Shown here in pieces: positions 30,477 through 34,185 of a DNA stretch of 34,185 nt (within the stretch, counting starts at the first letter, position 1; each line of letters starts with the position of its first letter). A program made the translations under genes and the position numbers. The notes under the pieces are model-generated. The model did not search any database. It saw only the letters and a list, made by a program, of their open reading frames with translations, and had not been told where the DNA came from. Origin of the DNA: an uncultured Steroidobacter sp. (GTDB lineage: Bacteria > Pseudomonadota > Gammaproteobacteria > Steroidobacterales > Steroidobacteraceae); assembly GCA_946478975.1 (NCBI GenBank), contig CAMLEO010000042.1, positions 1-34,185 of the forward strand. Direction: 5' to 3'.

Positions 30477-32516
30477 TCACCGATACGAGTAACGGGCCAC
30501 GCTGCGCTCGCCGCTCACTCCTTCGACGGTCACGTAAACATCCACACCGGTGGTGGGGAGACTTTGGCAACCGGTGGCGGGCAACGTGAGGGATCCGGAC
30601 GTTGAGGTGGCGGCGAGCAATGGACCCTTCACTATGCAGACCAGATGATATGTAGAGCCGACCGGCGTGCCCTGGACGAGCGCCTTCAAAGTCACATTCT
30701 CGATCGCATAGCTCTGCGGCAGCGTCCATTGCACGTTGAGCGGCTGGCCTGCATGCGCATCGGCGACGGCAGTGCCCGTTAAATTGGTGATCGAGATCGG
30801 CTCTGACGTGAACGCCGCGGTGCCCAGCTCGTAATTGGCCGGAACGTCCGTGCCGTCAACACGGACCTGCAGCTTGAAAGTGAACGGCGTGCCGGCGGCA
30901 ATCGGCATGCTCAGCGGGCCACTGCTGGCAACCAACGGGAAGTAACGCCCTTCCGCATCGGCGCTGTTCAAGGCTTGATCGCTCCAGAGCCCGCCGCCGC
31001 TGATCGTGCCGCTGTGGACGTAGTCGTAGCTCGGCGGAGCGCCTTGAGGCAGATGGAGCACACGCGCGTTGATGGCGGGCCCGGACCCGCTGGTCACGGC
31101 CCCCTGATAAGTCACCATTTCCGAGTGCAGCTCGATGACGGCGGCGCGGTGATCGCCATAGAGACGCCAGTCATTGCCGATCTTTTTGAACGAGTATCGA
31201 ACCTTGTCGGTCCGGGAAATGGAGTCGCGGCTCAACAAACGATCGATGCTCGCCGTCACGAGCCCATTGCCTGCATCGATGGAATCGATGCTGCGGACCC
31301 GGAACGAAACATTACGTCCGAGGAACGCTGCGACCATATCGTCCGCGACGTAGTCCCACGACAATCCGCCGTCCCAAAAATCGTCGGTGAAGAACGGCTG
31401 GAGATTGGCGGTGGAAAGATTGCCGCCCGCCGAGTTGGCTGCGTTTGCCAGGGCGGCCAGCGCTGCATTCACACCATCCACGACCGATTGCTCAGCAGCA
31501 CGGACAGGCAGCACGCTGCTGATCCGCGTGCTGCTGGTCCCCTTCAGGCCTGAGACTTCGGTCTGAATCGTTACGCTCGCTGGACTGGTGGCATAGCTCA
31601 GCGTGCTCTTCTGCGTCGTGGTGCCATCGGTGATGGCGACCGTTCTCGCGCCGAGGTCGACGGTCAGCTGGTCCAGTACGCGATCGACACCGGTGCTATC
31701 TGCATTGAATGCGGTGGAGATCAGGTTGAACGTGGATGTATCGAGCCCGGCCTGAGCCAGCCAGTGTTGAACCATCGACGCGACCAGCTTGCTGACGACT
31801 TCGACCGCACTCGGCGACGGCAGTGTGTTAGCAACGGGATCGGCGAATGCAGCGTCGGCGGTAACGTTCTGCGTGCCGTACCACGAACGCACAATCAAAT
31901 CAGTGAGCGGTGTGATGTTGATGACGCCGCTGACGTTGGCATCAGCGCTCACGCTGTACAGTGCTGGCCCGGTGGCGGGCTGCACACGCAGAATGAATGG
32001 CATCGTCAGCGCTGTGGTGTCGACCGCGAAATGACCGGCGGCATCGGTGGTTGCCGTCCGTGCAGTTCCGCGACTGTCTTTCAACGTAACAACTGCGGCC
32101 CGCAGCGGTGCCCCAGTCGCTGCCGTGCCTGTCGCGCCGGTTGCCTGAATCACAGTTACAGCGACTGCGGCACTGTTAACACCTTGCGCGCTTGCGCTGA
32201 TGTTGGTTGTACCCGCTGCGATGGCGCTCGCCAGGCCATTGCTGTTGATCGTAGCGACACTCGTATTGCTGGAGGACCACGCCAATGTCACTCCGCTCAT
32301 CGCATTACCGGATTGGTCTCGCGGGGTCGCAGTGAACTGCTGAGTGGTGCCCGTTCCTACGGTCACCGGCGAGGGTGTAATAACAATCGATGCGACTGAC
32401 GCAGGGGTTGGGGAACCGCCTCCTCCTCCTCCTCCGCCACCGCCGCCGCAGGCCGACAGCAACGAGATCGCAAGAAAGGCGCACGCAAGCGCCATCGAAA
32501 CTCTGCCGAATCGCAT
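30477..32516 (-). CDS. Lipoprotein with Gly-rich linker and Big_2 domain
   Basis: Surface or periplasmic lipoprotein of 679 residues. The lipobox LLSAC puts the lipidated Cys at 23, followed by eleven Gly (24-34). A bacterial Ig-like Big_2 domain follows at about 41-122 (IVITPSPVTVGTGTTQQFTA, LAWSSSNTSVATINSNGLAS). Next is a carboxypeptidase-like/transthyretin-like segment (about 128-200, GAPLRAAVVTLKDSRGTART). The rest (200-679) is a repeat-free beta-rich region I do not recognise; it includes an NTF2-like-looking stretch around 390-450 (FFTDDFWDGGLSWDYVADDM). AAGGGA precedes the ATG. The likely role is adhesion or surface binding, by domain content only. Confidence 0.9.
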   Translation of the reverse strand: MRFGRVSMALACAFLAISLLSACGGGGGGGGGGGSPTPASVASIVITPSPVTVGTGTTQQFTATPRDQSGNAMSGVTLAWSSSNTSVATINSNGLASAIAAGTTNISASAQGVNSAAVAVTVIQATGATGTAATGAPLRAAVVTLKDSRGTARTATTDAAGHFAVDTTALTMPFILRVQPATGPALYSVSADANVSGVINITPLTDLIVRSWYGTQNVTADAAFADPVANTLPSPSAVEVVSKLVASMVQHWLAQAGLDTSTFNLISTAFNADSTGVDRVLDQLTVDLGARTVAITDGTTTQKSTLSYATSPASVTIQTEVSGLKGTSSTRISSVLPVRAAEQSVVDGVNAALAALANAANSAGGNLSTANLQPFFTDDFWDGGLSWDYVADDMVAAFLGRNVSFRVRSIDSIDAGNGLVTASIDRLLSRDSISRTDKVRYSFKKIGNDWRLYGDHRAAVIELHSEMVTYQGAVTSGSGPAINARVLHLPQGAPPSYDYVHSGTISGGGLWSDQALNSADAEGRYFPLVASSGPLSMPIAAGTPFTFKLQVRVDGTDVPANYELGTAAFTSEPISITNLTGTAVADAHAGQPLNVQWTLPQSYAIENVTLKALVQGTPVGSTYHLVCIVKGPLLAATSTSGSLTLPATGCQSLPTTGVDVYVTVEGVSGERSVARYSYR
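32415..32447. repeat. Trinucleotide tract coding eleven glycines
   Basis: A run of CCT and CCG/CCA triplets on the plus strand encodes the poly-Gly linker on the minus strand. Five near-identical CCT units are adjacent, the sort of tract that can change length by replication slippage while keeping frame. Confidence 0.75.
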
Positions 32517-32682
32517 TTCGCTTTATCCCTTGCCGAAGCAGGCGCGGATAGTAGCGAACGCGCGCGCTCGCGGGGGCGATGGCAATGCGTTTGTTTGACG
32601 CACCTCTCATCCTCCCCGCGGCGAGGCCGAAAGTTTTATTCACGTTTCCAGTCAGTACGATTAATTGCTCGGCGACCTCCTG
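32517..32682. other. Intergenic region upstream of the lipoprotein gene
   Basis: It should contain the lipoprotein promoter on the minus strand, but no clear -35/-10 pair stands out. Confidence 0.35.
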
Positions 32683-33156
32683 TCAGGAGAACCCAATCCA
32701 CCGTCCCGACGCCGCCACCAAAGTCCAGATCGACAACGACGCGAGCGCCAGCAACTTCAACGTCACAGGCCTCAAGGCCGCGTGCTCTTGCCGCAGCAAC
32801 GGTTGCTTCAAACCAAAAACAAACGAGATACCCACGGCGAGCGCAATCATCTTGGTCCAGTAAAAAGGATTCTGATAACACTTCGTCGCCACACCGGCGA
32901 GCATCGGCACGCCGGTGATCAGCAGCATCCACAGGCCCACCTTGAACCACCGATGGGCCTGCTCAATCACCACATTCGACGGCACATCTCTCATCACTAC
33001 ATTGAGCAAACGCAGATCCTGCGCGAGTACCGTGCCGCCGAGCAGGGCCAAGCCCATGAGGTGAATCGCTTCGATGATGGCGAACGTTGCCGCTCTATCC
33101 TTGACGAACACGCCGAGGGCCGATGTTTCCAACCATTCGAAGAATGCAAACAACAT
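32683..33156 (-). CDS. DUF6644-like four-helix membrane protein (second of pair)
   Basis: Inner-membrane protein of 157 residues with about four helices. Family-like marks are AIIEAIHLMGLALLGGTVLA (helix 1 with His), DLRLLNVVM, AHRWFKVGLWMLLITGVPML, FVFGLKQPLLRQEHAALRP and the end WTLVAASGRWIGFS. The His residues in helices 1 and 2 could be cofactor ligands, but that is inference. AGGAG precedes the ATG. It lies 12 bases after a related gene, so the two products may form a heterodimer. A decayed copy of its 3' end occurs at 29751-29875. Confidence 0.8.
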   Translation of the reverse strand: MLFAFFEWLETSALGVFVKDRAATFAIIEAIHLMGLALLGGTVLAQDLRLLNVVMRDVPSNVVIEQAHRWFKVGLWMLLITGVPMLAGVATKCYQNPFYWTKMIALAVGISFVFGLKQPLLRQEHAALRPVTLKLLALASLSIWTLVAASGRWIGFS

Positions 33157-33168
33157 AGCGGCGCGCTC

Positions 33169-33729
33169 CTACGGTGCAGCCTGGCAGCCGGCCGCCCAAT
33201 CGACGAAGGGCGGATTGTCCGCGCCGCAGTCGAACCAGTCGTACGCGATGAACCGGCCGGTGATGATGACGCCAGCCCAGAGCGTCAGCGACAACGCGCC
33301 AGCGATCCGCATGCGTCGCGGCGGCTTCGGTTCGAGATCCCACGTCTGTGCCGCTGCAACCATCTTGCGACGAAACAGCCACGCATTCACGCAAGCCGCG
33401 ACCAGCAGAGTCATCTTGATCCGAAACCACAAGCTCTGCGTGGTGCGCACGGGAATCGCGGAGAACAGCAGCAGGCCTGTGATGAGCATCACGCTGAAGC
33501 CGATGAGCATCGGCTTGTCCAGGCGCTGCGCGATCTTCGATGCAGGCACATTGGTCATGCACACGCCGAGCAGCCGCAGATCGATGACGGCCAGCATGCC
33601 GAGACTGACCATCAACGTCATGACGTGAGTCGTCTCGATCCAGTTGTACATATAGAAGGATTCGTGCAGATCGATGCTGAACTGCCGCTCGGACAGCCAG
33701 GTGGCGAATTGCAGTAACACCGAATTCAC
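33169..33729 (-). CDS. DUF6644-like membrane protein (first of pair)
   Basis: Membrane protein of 186 residues, GTG start with GGGGAG 7 bases upstream. It shares the layout of its downstream neighbour: MYNWIETTHVMTLMVSLGML (helix 1 with His), VIDLRLLGVCM, an RLDKPMLIGFSVMLITGLLL helix, a basic loop (AWLFRRKMVAAAQTW) and a last helix ending GRFIAYDW. The C-terminal tail WFDCGADNPPFVDWAAGCQA adds two cysteines. The family has no known role. It is first in a two-gene operon and divergent from the EcsC-like gene. Confidence 0.8.
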   Translation of the reverse strand: MNSVLLQFATWLSERQFSIDLHESFYMYNWIETTHVMTLMVSLGMLAVIDLRLLGVCMTNVPASKIAQRLDKPMLIGFSVMLITGLLLFSAIPVRTTQSLWFRIKMTLLVAACVNAWLFRRKMVAAAQTWDLEPKPPRRMRIAGALSLTLWAGVIITGRFIAYDWFDCGADNPPFVDWAAGCQAAP

Positions 33730-33862
33730 GCGCGCACTCCCCAGGACGACTGCACGATTCTAGTCAGCGGCAACGGTGCGGGCGAACAAGAAATATCAAT
33801 GCCCTGGCGCGACTCGAAGCGACAGGCTTGCAGAGCGGAAACAAACGCGGCATGGTCGTCGC

Positions 33863-34185
33863 ATGAGCGACTACGAGATGCAGGCACTCGACGAGTTGCG
33901 CCGCTGGCAGGACGAGATGCAGCGGCCACCGGGGCTGTGGAATCGCGCCACCAGCGGCCTGCAACGCAAGATCAACAGCTACATTCCCGAGAAAATCCAC
34001 ACCGCCGTCACGACGGTCATCAAACAAATGACACGTGCGGTGCTGACGGGCTCGAACTTCACAGCGTCGCCGCCCTTGCAGGAAGGCAGCCTGCAGGAGC
34101 GCGAAGAGCGAGTGAGACAAAAGATCGATCGTTATCGGACGACGGCGGCTTTGGAAGGCGGAGTGACCGGAGCCGGCGGATTTCT
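33863..34185 (+). CDS. EcsC-family protein, N-terminal part
   Basis: Frame open to the window edge. It starts MSDYEMQALDELRRWQDEMQ, then PPGLWNRATSGLQRKINSYI and IPEKIHTAVTTVIKQMTRAV, followed by LQEREERVRQKIDRYRTTAA and a Gly/Ala stretch (GGVTGAGGF). This is the N-terminal pattern of EcsC-family proteins, whose roles are poorly defined. About 107 codons are visible and the 3' part is cut by the window end. Confidence 0.85.
   Translation, partial: MSDYEMQALDELRRWQDEMQRPPGLWNRATSGLQRKINSYIPEKIHTAVTTVIKQMTRAVLTGSNFTASPPLQEGSLQEREERVRQKIDRYRTTAALEGGVTGAGGF

Noticed and set aside
1..34185. CRISPR arrays, tRNA or rRNA genes, complete insertion sequences, transposase or integrase genes
   Set aside because: I looked for regular spaced repeats, cloverleaf-like segments with a T-loop, terminal inverted repeats and transposase motifs and saw none that I could support.

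Overview
The window is about 34 kb of GC-rich, gene-dense DNA with Gram-negative envelope genes: TonB-dependent receptors, FecI/FecR regulators, SlyX, pirins and lipoproteins. Protein styles (a TonB-Xanth-Caul type receptor, Reg_prop/Y_Y_Y kinases, DUF6152 and DUF6644 proteins) point to a gammaproteobacterium near Steroidobacter or the Xanthomonadales. This placement is inference from family composition, not from a marker gene.

Layout. 1-3.5 kb: a 5'-truncated beta-propeller sensor kinase overlapping its NarL-type regulator. 3.5-6.1 kb: a LysR regulator divergent from an FMN azoreductase, then a class I methyltransferase. 6.2-7.7 kb: a QseBC-like pair whose regulator is cut to 53 codons by an in-frame internal deletion while the kinase is intact. 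7.8-13.3 kb: a TonB-dependent receptor and a secreted clan GH-A-like glycoside hydrolase with ricin-type and LamG modules. 13.8-15.4 kb: two pirins. 15.6-17.2 kb: an ECF sigma factor and FecR anti-sigma factor. 17.3-22.3 kb: a small conserved-looking ORF, a GH37 trehalase and an STN-bearing TonB receptor. 22.4-25.6 kb: slyX, a membrane histidine kinase, an EF-hand protein and an aldose 1-epimerase. 25.9-27.3 kb: an uncharacterised exported protein, a DUF6152 protein and a 44-codon membrane ORF. 27.5-30 kb: a decayed accessory stretch with a toxin-like tail and putative immunity gene, an orphan C-terminal fragment, an acyltransferase pseudogene, an intact PspC gene and a two-part chimeric remnant. 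30-34.2 kb: a hypothetical gene, a Gly-rich Big_2 lipoprotein, two DUF6644-like membrane proteins and the start of an EcsC-family gene.

The best candidate for an undescribed system is the surface-signalling trehalose module. The sigma gene and the receptor-trehalase operon, 6.8 kb apart on opposite strands, share a bipartite upstream motif: GGGGCAGCTTTT, exactly 13 bases, TCATAG. This is probably the promoter recognised by the local sigma factor. At the sigma gene the motif ends 6 bases before the ATG and no Shine-Dalgarno is visible, which suggests a leaderless mRNA. Both receptor genes in the window are followed within 10 bases by a long near-perfect hairpin and then a glycosidase gene.

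A second candidate is the DUF6152/DUF6644 gene set. A remnant at 29.75-29.99 kb fuses decayed copies of a DUF6644 gene and the 44-codon ORF, implying that these families once sat next to each other in a second cluster. All family calls come from reading motifs by eye; no database search was run.
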